Assembly (NCBI RefSeq): GCF_001636345.1
Contig: NZ_KV440945.1
Location: forward strand, 2,333,631-2,397,630
Source of the DNA: Cytobacillus gottheilii
Lineage (GTDB): Bacteria; Bacillota; Bacilli; Bacillales; Cytobacillaceae
DNA: 64,000 nt
Direction: 5' to 3'
The notes under the pieces were generated by a model. It was given only the letters and a program-made list of their open reading frames with translations. It had not been told where the DNA came from and did no database searches. Shown here in pieces: positions 52,399 to 61,853 of this stretch. Numbering within the stretch: position 1 is the first letter of the stretch; the number at the start of each line of letters is the position of its first letter. The translations under genes were made by a program, and so were the position numbers.

Positions 52399-53478
52399 TT
52401 ATGATGCCACACATACTCTGTTACGGCCCAAGTGTTTGGCTAGGTAAAGTGCAGAGTCCGCATCATCAATTAACATAGCTGGGTTTTCAGTTGTTTCTCT
52501 ATAGCTCGCTACACCGACTGAAACAGTAATATAAATAGACTTGCCAGTGCTTAATAGAAAGGCATCCTTTTCTACGCTGTCTCGAATGCGTTCTGCAATT
52601 TCAACAGCTCTGGCAGCAGGGCAATCCAAAAGTAAAACGGTAAATTCCTCTCCGCCATTTCTGCTGACGATATCAAAATTTCTGGTCGCTTTCTGAAGCC
52701 TTGCCCCAAGTTCAATTAAAACGATGTCGCCTTCTTTATGTCCATATGTGTCGTTAATTTTCTTGAAATAATCTATATCTATATAAAGAAGAGAAAGCTG
52801 CTGATCACTATTTTTAACATCATGCACAAATCTATTGAACTCTTCATCAAACTTACGAACATTGTTTAAACCTGTAAGACTATCTGTTAAAGAATCATTC
52901 TTATACTTTGCAAACAGAGCTTGGCTTTCACGGATATATCGTATTAGATAAAACGTTAAAAAAGTGGAGATATATGAAATCAGCCAATATAAAGTAAGTA
53001 CTTCCATTATAATAGCTGGATCTTCACTTAGATAAACAAAAAAGATTGAAAAAATGATGTTGTTAAATGTGTAGATGGAAAAAATTCTAATTTTAGCGGA
53101 AAATTTTACTCTTGAAAAAAAGATGGCAAACAAGGTGCCAGTCACACTAATAATCAATGCATACAAAGATATAATTTCGGCTGATAGAATGAACCGGAAT
53201 ATAATGGTCATTGCCATGGATATCAGCGCTGGAAATGCTCCTCCGTAAAAAGCAAGCAGCAGTGTCGGTATAAAACGTAAGTCTACGAGTAAATCACCAA
53301 TATTGATGCTGAACAGCATTAATACAATACTAACAAAACCGCCGCAGATACCTGCAATTAGTTTCGTTTTCGCAGATGAATGCAATTGAAGCGGCTTTTT
53401 CATGATTACTTGAGAATATAGAAAAAGCAATGTGCCCAGTAAAGCTAAATTAGCTATAAATTCTTTTATGATCATCAT
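52399..53478 (-). CDS. membrane diguanylate cyclase (GGDEF)
   Basis: The N-terminal half holds six or so membrane helices, with a core (AGICGGFVSIVLM, DLRFIPTLLLAFYGG) like the 5TM-LytS sensor domain. The C-terminal GGDEF domain has LTDSLTGLNNVRKFDE, IDIDYFKKINDTYGH and active site RNGGEEF. The inhibitory I-site RNFD sits exactly five residues ahead. It therefore makes c-di-GMP with product feedback. ATG 53478 has GGGTGAT; seven codons upstream are also open. Confidence 0.88.
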   Translation of the reverse strand: MMIIKEFIANLALLGTLLFLYSQVIMKKPLQLHSSAKTKLIAGICGGFVSIVLMLFSINIGDLLVDLRFIPTLLLAFYGGAFPALISMAMTIIFRFILSAEIISLYALIISVTGTLFAIFFSRVKFSAKIRIFSIYTFNNIIFSIFFVYLSEDPAIIMEVLTLYWLISYISTFLTFYLIRYIRESQALFAKYKNDSLTDSLTGLNNVRKFDEEFNRFVHDVKNSDQQLSLLYIDIDYFKKINDTYGHKEGDIVLIELGARLQKATRNFDIVSRNGGEEFTVLLLDCPAARAVEIAERIRDSVEKDAFLLSTGKSIYITVSVGVASYRETTENPAMLIDDADSALYLAKHLGRNRVCVAS

Positions 53479-53693
53479 AGGTATCACCCAGAGTAACATA
53501 CCACATTCACAACTGAAAAAATACGGGTCTAAGCAATCTTCAAATAATTACTAGAAAGATTTCCTTTTAGCACCAAATGAGCCTTTTTCTTTTATATGAA
53601 AGCGAACAGATTAAAAAGCAAAAGAACTAAAATCCAAATCTATCATTTTGTGAATGAAACTCAAATAGATTACATAGAGTAATAGTAAATCAT

Positions 53694-53708
53694 TCGAAGT
53701 AATTACGA
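53694..53708. promoter_or_regulatory. Zur-like box before the YcgR/YcgQ pair
   Basis: TCGAAGTAATTACGA matches the Bacillus Zur core TCGTAATNATTACGA at 12 of 14 defined positions. It lies 16 bases before the ATG, where bound repressor would block transcription when zinc is plentiful. Confidence 0.6.
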
Positions 53709-53724
53709 TTTAGGAGAGATATTA

Positions 53725-54738
53725 ATGAGTGTAATCTCTAATATGCGGAGTTTATTAGTAACAATCCTACTATTTTTTATGTTGTCTCTATTCTTTTTTG
53801 GAGATCTTGAGGGCTTTTTCTTTCATGGGGATATTCTTGAAGGGGAGTTTAAATCAATCTTCGTCATTTTTATGGGAATCTTCCTGGAGGCTATTCCATT
53901 TCTTTTGATCGGAGTTATTTTTTCTTCAATTATTCACGAGTATATTTCCGAAGACTATATCAAAAGATGGATACCTAAGCACCCTGTAATGGCTGTAATC
54001 ACTGCTATTCTAATTGCTGCTATTACACCAGTATGTGAATGTGCCATAATCCCTGTTGTCCGCCGGCTTATACAGAAAGGGGTTCCGCTTCATGCTGGTA
54101 TGGCTATTTTAACAGCTGCTCCTATTCTTAATTTCGTTGTGTTTGGTTCCACTTTTTTTGCATTTCAAAACGATCCTGCCATTTATATCGGCAGAATGGC
54201 ATTATGTATTGCGGTTTCCTTTACGGTTGCCCTCATCATATATGTATTTTTCACTGGTTCAAGCATTTTACGTAAGCATACAAACGATTTCACCGCACCA
54301 GCGCACCATCATCATAATTATTCAAGATTCAACTCTATGGTGAACCATAGTATTGATGAGTTTTTCTTAGTGGGTAAATACTTCATTCTTGGCGGGCTCT
54401 TGGCTACTGCTGCACAAGTATATCTTAACCGCGGTTCTTTAATAGAAGCAAGCTCAGATCCAGTCATTGGAACAGCACTAATGATGGGACTGGCGTACTT
54501 GTTATCTCTGTGCTCTGAAGCTGATGCTTTTGTTGCGGCAGCGTTTCAGCATGTCGTGCCTCAGCATTCTATTCTTGCTTTTCTCGTCTTCGGACCTATG
54601 CTTGATTTAAAAAATACTCTCGTGATGCTTGCTAGTTTTAAAACGAAATTTGTTCTCTTTTTTATTTTAATTGTAACTGTGGTTGTCTTTTTATTGTGTA
54701 TGCTGGCAGGTGTATTTTTAAAGGAGGGGCTGGTATGA
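53725..54738 (+). CDS. YcgR-like UPF0718 permease
   Basis: A 337-residue protein with about eight membrane helices. ITPVCECAIIPVVRRLIQKGVP and LSLCSEADAFVAAAF contain Cys residues conserved in the UPF0718/COG0701 permeases, and HHHHN (cytoplasmic loop near residue 195) could bind metal. AGGAGAG precedes the start. It overlaps the next gene. The Zur-like box upstream points to a zinc-related role; a transporter substrate is not proven. Confidence 0.82.
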   Translation: MSVISNMRSLLVTILLFFMLSLFFFGDLEGFFFHGDILEGEFKSIFVIFMGIFLEAIPFLLIGVIFSSIIHEYISEDYIKRWIPKHPVMAVITAILIAAITPVCECAIIPVVRRLIQKGVPLHAGMAILTAAPILNFVVFGSTFFAFQNDPAIYIGRMALCIAVSFTVALIIYVFFTGSSILRKHTNDFTAPAHHHHNYSRFNSMVNHSIDEFFLVGKYFILGGLLATAAQVYLNRGSLIEASSDPVIGTALMMGLAYLLSLCSEADAFVAAAFQHVVPQHSILAFLVFGPMLDLKNTLVMLASFKTKFVLFFILIVTVVVFLLCMLAGVFLKEGLV

Positions 54739-55514
54739 ATTCTGAAGTACGTTTGGCTGTTTCTTTTCGGATGCAGTTACAGGGGATTATATTAATATCC
54801 ATAAGTCTTGTTATATTCAAGTTGTATCTAACTGGGAACATGGCTTATATTATGGCACCAAAGATGATGCCGTTTGTCCTTTTTGCCTTTATTGTCTTAC
54901 TGTTATTAGGAATGTATCGGCTTTTTCGTTCAAATAAAGAAGAAATGGCAGACTGTTATTGCTTGTCCGTTGACTCTCATAAAAGTTCATGGAAGGAGTA
55001 TCCAGTATATGGTGTGTTTTTGGCATCTATTATTCTTTCTTTTGTAACAGAAGACTTTCAATTAAACGCAGCTTCACTTGCAAACAGGGGAATCATCAGC
55101 TCTGTTTCACCAGACTTTGCTGATGAGGTGCTTCTGAGTGAAATTTACAATGAAGAGACAAAACGGATTACCGTAAATGATGATAACTACTTTAAAGTGA
55201 TGCAAGCAATGAACTCAGAATTGGATCAACTAATAGGAGTTAGCATTCAGATTCAAGGATTTATTTATCGGGAAAGTGAATTTAACGAAGATGAAGCGGT
55301 CATTGCCAGGCAGTCTATGACATGCTGTGTGGCTGACTCCAGTGTATATGGATATATGCTGGAAGGGGAAGTGCAGAAACTGCCGACAGGGGAGTGGTAC
55401 GATCTTGAAGGGACCATTCAGAAGGGAAGTATGGACGGGATTATGATGCCGGTCATCAGTATATCATCGATTAATAAAATAGAAACGCCTCAGGAAGTAT
55501 TTTTATATGAATGA
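54735..55514 (+). CDS. YcgQ-like TIGR03943 family membrane protein (DUF1980)
   Basis: A 259-residue protein with two or three N-terminal membrane helices and a soluble C-terminal half (VSIQIQGFIYRESEFNEDEAVIARQSMTCCVADSS). This is the partner protein of COG0701 permeases. ATG 54735 sits behind AAGGAGGGG and overlaps the permease stop by four bases. Function inferred from the pair and Zur-like site. Confidence 0.82.
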   Translation: MNSEVRLAVSFRMQLQGIILISISLVIFKLYLTGNMAYIMAPKMMPFVLFAFIVLLLLGMYRLFRSNKEEMADCYCLSVDSHKSSWKEYPVYGVFLASIILSFVTEDFQLNAASLANRGIISSVSPDFADEVLLSEIYNEETKRITVNDDNYFKVMQAMNSELDQLIGVSIQIQGFIYRESEFNEDEAVIARQSMTCCVADSSVYGYMLEGEVQKLPTGEWYDLEGTIQKGSMDGIMMPVISISSINKIETPQEVFLYE

Positions 55515-55551
55515 TTCTAGGAATAATGTTTCTTTATAAGAATGTACCTCT

Positions 55552-55582
55552 TGAAGCGTTTATAACAAACCGCTTTTATTTC
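55552..55582 (+). terminator. hairpin between ycgQ-like and cdaR-like genes
   Basis: AAGCG-TTT and AAA-C-CGCTT form a bulged stem followed by TTTATTT, between convergent genes. Confidence 0.5.
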
Positions 55583-55617
55583 AGCTGTAAAATTGAGAGA
55601 GAAGAACAAAAAGGTAT

Positions 55618-56676
55618 CTAATCGCTGGTATTACCCGAATCTGACAGAAATTTATATAAAATATACCCAGTAAAAAGCTCAAATAATTCGATGAAATGTT
55701 TTGGATTTTTCTCGGTCAGTGTTTCAATCTTCTGCAGACGATAGCTTAGAGTATTTCTGTGGATATGAAGGTCTGCTGCAATTTCATTCATGTCGCCGTT
55801 ATGCTTTACATAACTCAGCAGGGTCTCGATCAGTTCTTTGCCTTTTGTGCTATTGTTCATTTTCTCAATAATCGTAACGATATGATGGAGGTCACCATCT
55901 CGATTTGTGAGGTAATCAATAAATTGAACTTCGTTATAATAACAGTAGATTATTGACAATCCCATTTTATCGGCAATTTCAATCGCCCGCTGAGCCTCTT
56001 GAATTGATTTCGCTAAATGAGTATATGAACCTCCTATCCCAACTAGTGTTCCCTTAGCTAAATTGCTGGCTTCTAATCTTCTGATAAAGTCGCTATTTTC
56101 CGGCACAATGTATAAAACCATATGCTGATTATATCTGAGAGAATACTCTTGTTCTGTTAAAGTCATTTCTCTTACTTGTTTCCTTTTAACAATAATCGCC
56201 ATTCTCGGGATATTAAGAACAATGCCAAAGGTTTCCGCATTGCTGGTAAATGATTCATCGTAATCATCCTGACGAAAGACCCATTGATATAAAAATTCCT
56301 CTTTCATCTGTTCTTTAATTCTTCTTTCATAAAATAGAAACTCCTGGTTGATCAGCAGCTCAGCCGTAACTCGAACAAGTTCAGCAAATGAACCGACGAT
56401 TTTAGGATCTCCGCTTATTCCAATAACCCCAATGATTCTATTTCTAAAATATATAGGGATATTGACACCAGGTTTACTGGAGTGATCTGTTTTATAAATT
56501 GTAATCATCCTGCTTTGTTCAATAGAGTTAATGGCTCCTTCATGATAGGTATTTATTCTTTCCTTTTCACCGCTTCCGATTATTAATCCTTCTTCATTCA
56601 TAATGTTCACATTATATGGAATAACCGTCATAACTTTATCTGATATTTTTTGAGCTAGCACATTATCAATTCGCAT
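55618..56676 (-). CDS. cdaR: CdaR-family sugar-diacid regulator
   Basis: A 352-residue regulator with the N-terminal sugar-diacid recognition domain (VLAQKISDKVMTVIPYNVNIMN, VNIPIYFRNRIIGVIGISGDP) and a C-terminal PucR-type helix-turn-helix (NEIAADLHIHRNTLSYRLQKIETL). It is divergent from the glucarate operon and most likely activates it with D-glucarate or glycerate. Matching TTTGCCTAAA-type sites lie near its own start and near the operon promoter. Confidence 0.9.
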   Translation of the reverse strand: MRIDNVLAQKISDKVMTVIPYNVNIMNEEGLIIGSGEKERINTYHEGAINSIEQSRMITIYKTDHSSKPGVNIPIYFRNRIIGVIGISGDPKIVGSFAELVRVTAELLINQEFLFYERRIKEQMKEEFLYQWVFRQDDYDESFTSNAETFGIVLNIPRMAIIVKRKQVREMTLTEQEYSLRYNQHMVLYIVPENSDFIRRLEASNLAKGTLVGIGGSYTHLAKSIQEAQRAIEIADKMGLSIIYCYYNEVQFIDYLTNRDGDLHHIVTIIEKMNNSTKGKELIETLLSYVKHNGDMNEIAADLHIHRNTLSYRLQKIETLTEKNPKHFIELFELFTGYILYKFLSDSGNTSD

Positions 56677-56707
56677 ACAAACATCTCCTTGTACAAATAT
56701 ATGTGAA

Positions 56708-56717
56708 TTTGCCTAAA
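56708..56717. promoter_or_regulatory. candidate CdaR site 1
   Basis: TTTGCCTAAA lies 32 bases upstream of the cdaR start; its exact inverse (TTTAGGCAAA) occurs at 56889-56898. Confidence 0.45.
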
Positions 56718-56852
56718 TATCCTGTCCGGTTAGGAATAGAAGGTGGAACTCTATATATTTAGTATAATGTAAATTTTGTAAGCGGCTTCCTTCCGAATGG
56801 CTTCAAATCAATAAGTTCGTTAATTCGTAATAATATGGTCACCTGTTTGAAG

Positions 56853-56881
56853 TTGACAAAATACAAGAGAATATATACATC
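56853..56881 (+). promoter_or_regulatory. candidate promoter of the glucarate operon
   Basis: A consensus TTGACA at 56853-56858 is followed 15-17 bp later by TATACAT as a -10 region. Confidence 0.5.
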
Positions 56882-56888
56882 TGTAATT

Positions 56889-56898
56889 TTTAGGCAAA
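56889..56898. promoter_or_regulatory. candidate CdaR site 2
   Basis: TTTAGGCAAA, inverse of site 1, lies just downstream of the promoter; a related ATTACCTAAA follows at about 56930. Confidence 0.45.
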
Positions 56899-56949
56899 TG
56901 CATAAAAAACACCGAAAAAATTCAGACGATTACCTAAAGAAGTTTAATT

Positions 56950-56963
56950 AGTAATCGTTTACA
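56950..56963 (+). promoter_or_regulatory. cre-like site before the glucarate operon
   Basis: AGTAATCGTTTACA fits the cre consensus except for the first base, in the leader of the glucarate operon; catabolite repression is expected. Confidence 0.5.
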
Positions 56964-57116
56964 ATGAACTTGTGAAATATTTCTCAAAGGTTGTAAGGAA
57001 CTTGAACAATATCTAGATAATGTAAGAAAAGCTCAGCAACAATGAGAAGCAGCCATCTGCAATTCTCAAAATTCAACAACATTAGACCTATCCAATTCCA
57101 AAAAGGGGGAACTAAC

Positions 57117-58016
57117 ATGTTCGAAGCAAAAGGAGTACTGCCAGCACTTGTTACACCGCTAGATAAAAACGGAAATATTATGGAGGATTCTCTAAAGAAA
57201 GTAATTGATTATACAATCCAAGAAGGAGTCCATGGACTATTTGTTCTAGGCAGCAGCGGTGAGATTTACGGTCTTACAAAAGAACAAAAACGCAGAGTCT
57301 TAGAGCTCACAGTGGAACACACAGCCGGAAGAGTACCGATTTATTGCGGAGCAAGTGAAATTACAACAAGAGATTGTATTGATACTGCTCAAATGGCAAA
57401 AGACGTAGGCGGCGTAGCTGCTTTGTCCGTTTTAACACCTTACTTTATGACACCAAATCAGCAGGAACTAACTGCTCACTTTGCTGCAATTGCTAAATCA
57501 ACTGACTTGCCAGTAATCCTATATGGGAATGAAGGACGCACACAAGTGAAGATTGACGTGAACACTTGTGCAGAGCTGAGCAAGATTGACAATATCGTCG
57601 GAATAAAGGACAGCAGCGGAGATATGACAAAAATGATTGAGTATTTAAGAGTAACGGATCGAGATTCTTTCTCAGTTTTAGCAGGGCGCGACACACTGAT
57701 CTACGCTGGATTATGTCATGGTGCAACCGGTGCAATCGCCAGTACAGCGAATATAGCTCCAAGATTGGTTGCCGACATTTACAATGCTTTTATTGAAAAG
57801 GATTATAAGAAGTCATTGGAATTACAATTTAAACTTTCTCCATTGCGCTTAGCAGTAGATAAAGCTACATTCCCGGTTGTTTTAAAAGAAGGGTTAAGAA
57901 TGGTTGGCATCGATGTAGGCTATGCCTTTGCACCAGCAGCAGAAATGAGTCCTGAGAGCAAGCTGATTTTAGAAAACGTTTTAAAAGATTTAGAGCTATA
58001 TAACTCTTTTAACTAA
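57117..58016 (+). CDS. DapA-family lyase, probable 5-keto-4-deoxyglucarate aldolase
   Basis: A 299-residue Schiff-base lyase of the DapA/NanA family: LVTPLDKNGNI, GSSGEIYGLTKEQKR, the catalytic Lys in NIVGIKDSSGDM and Tyr in PVILYGNEGRTQ. It opens the glucarate operon. GudD makes 5-keto-4-deoxyglucarate; with tartronate-semialdehyde reductase and glycerate kinase next door, this protein is best placed to split it to pyruvate and tartronate semialdehyde, replacing the unrelated GarL. A dehydratase role is the alternative. ATG 57117 follows AAAGGGGGAA. Confidence 0.75.
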   Translation: MFEAKGVLPALVTPLDKNGNIMEDSLKKVIDYTIQEGVHGLFVLGSSGEIYGLTKEQKRRVLELTVEHTAGRVPIYCGASEITTRDCIDTAQMAKDVGGVAALSVLTPYFMTPNQQELTAHFAAIAKSTDLPVILYGNEGRTQVKIDVNTCAELSKIDNIVGIKDSSGDMTKMIEYLRVTDRDSFSVLAGRDTLIYAGLCHGATGAIASTANIAPRLVADIYNAFIEKDYKKSLELQFKLSPLRLAVDKATFPVVLKEGLRMVGIDVGYAFAPAAEMSPESKLILENVLKDLELYNSFN

Positions 58017-58047
58017 CAAACAAACCTAGAAAGGTAGGGAATTAGCC

Positions 58048-59373
58048 ATGCCATTACTCTATGCGGCACTTGGTGTTGTTTTAATCCTTATTTTGATGAT
58101 TCCTTTAAAAATGAATGGATTTATCGCTTTATTGTTAGCAGCTATATTAGTTGGTTTACTGCAGGGAATGGATTTGAATCACATACTCGAATCAATGACT
58201 CATGGGATCGGCGGTCAAATTGATGAATTGATTTTGATTCTAGGTTTTGGAGCTATGCTTGGTAATGTTATGGCGGATGCTGGAGCAGCTCAGAAAATTG
58301 CCAATACTTTGATCGATAAAATGGGCGTGAAACGAGTACAAATCGCTATGCTCATTGCAGCTTATATTTTAGGAATCACCATGTTCTTCGAAGTAGCTTT
58401 CGTACTGCTGATTCCTTTGGTCTTCACAATTGCAAGGCAAACGAAATTAAACCTGCTCTGGGTTGCGCTGCCAACAGTTGTGGGACTTTCTACAACGCAC
58501 AGCTTCCTGCCGCCGCATCCAGGTCCAGCAGCTGTAGCAGGCGTTTTTGGAGCCAGTCAAGGAGTCACACTGCTTTATGGATTAATGATTGCCATCCCAG
58601 TTGGAACAGCTATTGCCCTGCTTTGGCCTAGACTTCCATTCGTTAGAAGCATGAATCCGAGCATACCTGAAGGGTTAGTAACAACAAAGATGTTTACAGA
58701 AGAAGAAATGCCAGGCTTTTTTGCAAGTGTTTCAGCGACTTTAATCCCTGTATTCTTGATGGCAATATTGGCTATTGCTGAAATTTTCTTACCGGAAGGA
58801 AACACTTTTAGACACTATATGGAATTTTTTGGATCAGCACCTATCGCATTATTGCTGGCATTGCTTCTATCATTCTATCTATTAGGACCTAAAATCGGCA
58901 GAAGTTTAAAAGATGTTATGAATTCGTGTTCCAATGCTATTAAACCGATGGGGATGATCATTCTTGTAATCGGTGCAGGCGGAGCATTTAAAGAAATATT
59001 AGTAGAAAGCGGTGTATCTGATTATATCCAGCAGATCACCAGCGGCTGGGATATATCACCGATTATCCTCGCTTGGCTAATCGCAGTCATCTTACGGATA
59101 GCATTAGGGTCAGCAACTGTAGCTGTTATGACAGCATCAGGTATCGTGCTGCCAATCGCTCAGGCGTCTGGCATTAGCATGGAATTAATGGTTCTTGCAG
59201 TAACAAGCGGAAGCGTAGCCTTCTCACATGTAAATGATCCAGGATTCTGGATGTATAAGGAGTACCTAAACTTATCATTAGTAGACGCCTTGAAATCAAG
59301 AACAACCTATACAACAGCTCTTGCCATCCTAGGTTTGATTGGCGTACTAATCTTAAATCTATTTGTTGGATAA
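58048..59373 (+). CDS. GntP-family sugar-acid:proton symporter
   Basis: A 441-residue permease with about 12 helices. LILGFGAMLGNVMADAGAAQKIA, THSFLPPHPGPAAVAGVFGAS and LGSATVAVMTASGIVLP are GntP signatures. By position it should import D-glucarate or galactarate. Confidence 0.92.
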   Translation: MPLLYAALGVVLILILMIPLKMNGFIALLLAAILVGLLQGMDLNHILESMTHGIGGQIDELILILGFGAMLGNVMADAGAAQKIANTLIDKMGVKRVQIAMLIAAYILGITMFFEVAFVLLIPLVFTIARQTKLNLLWVALPTVVGLSTTHSFLPPHPGPAAVAGVFGASQGVTLLYGLMIAIPVGTAIALLWPRLPFVRSMNPSIPEGLVTTKMFTEEEMPGFFASVSATLIPVFLMAILAIAEIFLPEGNTFRHYMEFFGSAPIALLLALLLSFYLLGPKIGRSLKDVMNSCSNAIKPMGMIILVIGAGGAFKEILVESGVSDYIQQITSGWDISPIILAWLIAVILRIALGSATVAVMTASGIVLPIAQASGISMELMVLAVTSGSVAFSHVNDPGFWMYKEYLNLSLVDALKSRTTYTTALAILGLIGVLILNLFVG

Positions 59374-59449
59374 CATTAAATCGTTTTAAGGAGTTAGGAA
59401 TAGCTCTTTAAATATAAATCTTTTAAAAAATAGTAGGAGTGATTGAACA

Positions 59450-60337
59450 ATGAAAAAAGTAGGATTCATCGGACTAGGAATTATGGGAAAACCTATGAGT
59501 AAAAACTTAATAAAAGCTGGTTATCAGCTAGTTGTAAGTGACTTTAATAAAGATGCAGTAAAAGAATTAGAATCACTAGGTGCTGAATCAGCGTCCACTC
59601 CGAAAGAAATTGCTGAAAAAGTAGATGTAGTCATTACGATGCTTCCAAATTCTCCAAACGTGAAACAAGTTGCTTTAGCAGAAAACGGCTTAATAGAAGG
59701 TGCTCGTGATGGTCTGATCTTTGTCGATATGAGCTCAATTGCTCCGAAAGCTTCTCAGGAAATAAATAAAGAACTAGTTGAAAAAGGGGTGCAAATGCTG
59801 GACGCACCAGTTAGCGGCGGAGAGCCAAAAGCAATTGATGGAACGATTTCCGTTATGGTTGGCGGTAATAAAGAAGTTTTTGAAGATGTTAAAGAAATAT
59901 TAGAAGCAATGGCTGGATCTGTTGTACATGTTGGCGAAGTTGGAGCAGGAAATGTGACAAAGCTTGCAAACCAAGTGATTGTTGCTTTAAACATTGCAGC
60001 TGTATCAGAAGCATTCGTATTAGCTCACAAAGCCGGTGTAAATCCTGAAGCAGTGTATCAGGCGATCCGCGGCGGATTAGCAGGCAGTACAGTATTGGAT
60101 GCAAAAGCGCCAATGATGCTGGACCGCAACTTTAACCCAGGATTCCGCATCAATCTGCATATTAAAGACTTAACAAATGCAATGGAAACAAGCCATGAAT
60201 ATGGTTCTCCAGCGCCACTAACAGCAGCAGTGCTTGAAATGATGTATACATTAAAACAAGATGGATTCGAAATGGAAGACCATAGCAGTCTATTAAAATA
60301 CTATGAAAAATTGGCTAACACTGAAGTAAGCAAATAA
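59450..60337 (+). CDS. garR: tartronate semialdehyde reductase
   Basis: A 295-residue beta-hydroxyacid dehydrogenase: GFIGLGIMGKPMSKNLIKAGY, substrate loop DAPVSGGEPKAIDGTISVMVGG and catalytic Lys in VTKLANQVIVALN. The GarR group is distinguished by context and the GEPKA loop. It reduces tartronate semialdehyde to D-glycerate for the kinase downstream. Confidence 0.9.
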   Translation: MKKVGFIGLGIMGKPMSKNLIKAGYQLVVSDFNKDAVKELESLGAESASTPKEIAEKVDVVITMLPNSPNVKQVALAENGLIEGARDGLIFVDMSSIAPKASQEINKELVEKGVQMLDAPVSGGEPKAIDGTISVMVGGNKEVFEDVKEILEAMAGSVVHVGEVGAGNVTKLANQVIVALNIAAVSEAFVLAHKAGVNPEAVYQAIRGGLAGSTVLDAKAPMMLDRNFNPGFRINLHIKDLTNAMETSHEYGSPAPLTAAVLEMMYTLKQDGFEMEDHSSLLKYYEKLANTEVSK

Positions 60338-60406
60338 TACATCTAAATATGGGCAGGGAGATGAAAGTTTCCCTGCACCCTAATAAATCAAATTGGAGCG
60401 GTGAAC

Positions 60407-61756
60407 ATGAATACATTAAAAGAAACTGCATTAACACCTGTCGTAACAGCAATGGAAGTGTATCCTGTAGCTGGCCGAGATAGTATGCTGTTCAATCTAA
60501 GCGGTGCACACGGTGCCTATTTTACAAGAAATATAGTAATATTAAAGGATAGCAATGGTAATACCGGTGTTGGAGAAGTACCTGGGGGCGAAAGCATCAC
60601 AACAACATTAGAAGACGCCAAGAAATTTGTAATTGGAGCTTCTATTGGAAACTATAATAAAATTTTAAATGATGTCAGAAAAGAATTCGCAAATCGTGAT
60701 TCAGGCGGACGCGGCTTGCAAACATTTGATCTTCGGATCACCATTCACGCTGTTACAGCCATTGAAGCTGCTTTATTAGATCTTTTAGGAAAACACTTAA
60801 ATGTACCTGCTGCAGCACTTTTAGGTGAAGGCCAGCAGCGTGATAAAGTAAAAACATTAGGATATTTATTCTATATTGGAGACCGTAATAGAACTGATTT
60901 ACCTTATTACAGCAATGAAAATGCTGAAAACGAATGGTACCGTATTCGCCATGAAGAAGCATTAACACCAGAAGCAATCGTAAAACTAGCTGAAGCGTCT
61001 CAGGAATTATATGGCTTCAAGGATTTCAAGCTTAAAGGCGGGGTACTTGAAGGAAAAGAAGAAATTAAAGCAATTAAAGCATTAAAAGAGCGCTTCCCTG
61101 ATGCAAGAATTACACTGGATCCAAATGGAGCATGGTCATTAAAAGAAGCAGTTTCATTATGTAAGGATATGCACGGAATATTAGCATATGCTGAAGATCC
61201 ATGTGGTGCTGAAAATGGTTATTCAGGAAGAGAAGTTATGGCTGAATTCAAAAGACAAACAGGTCTTCCAACAGCAACGAATATGATCGCAACAGACTGG
61301 AGACAAATGGGTCATACGATCTCCCTTCAGTCAGTGGATATTCCACTTGCAGATCCGCATTTCTGGACCATGCAGGGTTCTGTACGTGTAGCGCAAATGT
61401 GCCATGAGTGGGGATTAACATGGGGTTCACACTCAAACAATCACTTTGATATCTCCTTAGCAATGTTCACACAAGCTGCAGCAGCTGCTCCTGGTGAAAT
61501 AACTGCTATTGATACTCACTGGATCTGGCAAGAAGGAATTGAGCGCTTAACAAAGGATCCATATAAAATTGAAGATGGCTATTTAACAATTCCAGATAAA
61601 TCGGGCCTAGGTGTTGAAGTGGATATGGACCAAATTTTAAAAGCAAATGAACTTTATCATAACATGGGATTAAATTCCCGTGACGATTCAGTCGGAATGC
61701 AATTCTATATCCCTAATTGGAAATTTGACAATAAGCGCCCTTGCCTTGTGCGCTAG
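60407..61756 (+). CDS. gudD: D-glucarate dehydratase
   Basis: A 449-residue enolase-superfamily enzyme. [18 protein letters not shown], the KDFKLKGG catalytic Lys pair region, ITLDPNGAW and AEDPCG metal ligands, ATNMIATDW, and the catalytic His/Asp part [12 protein letters not shown] are all kept. ATG 60407 is preferred over GTG 60401 because of spacing from GGAGCGG. It converts D-glucarate to 5-keto-4-deoxyglucarate. Confidence 0.95.
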   Translation: MNTLKETALTPVVTAMEVYPVAGRDSMLFNLSGAHGAYFTRNIVILKDSNGNTGVGEVPGGESITTTLEDAKKFVIGASIGNYNKILNDVRKEFANRDSGGRGLQTFDLRITIHAVTAIEAALLDLLGKHLNVPAAALLGEGQQRDKVKTLGYLFYIGDRNRTDLPYYSNENAENEWYRIRHEEALTPEAIVKLAEASQELYGFKDFKLKGGVLEGKEEIKAIKALKERFPDARITLDPNGAWSLKEAVSLCKDMHGILAYAEDPCGAENGYSGREVMAEFKRQTGLPTATNMIATDWRQMGHTISLQSVDIPLADPHFWTMQGSVRVAQMCHEWGLTWGSHSNNHFDISLAMFTQAAAAAPGEITAIDTHWIWQEGIERLTKDPYKIEDGYLTIPDKSGLGVEVDMDQILKANELYHNMGLNSRDDSVGMQFYIPNWKFDNKRPCLVR

Positions 61757-61853
61757 TATATGAAGATGGATGGCTTAGGTCATCCTTCTTCCATTTAAGC
61801 AAATAAAAAAATGATAGAAACAGGAACGATTTCTATGTAAAGGAACGATGATT

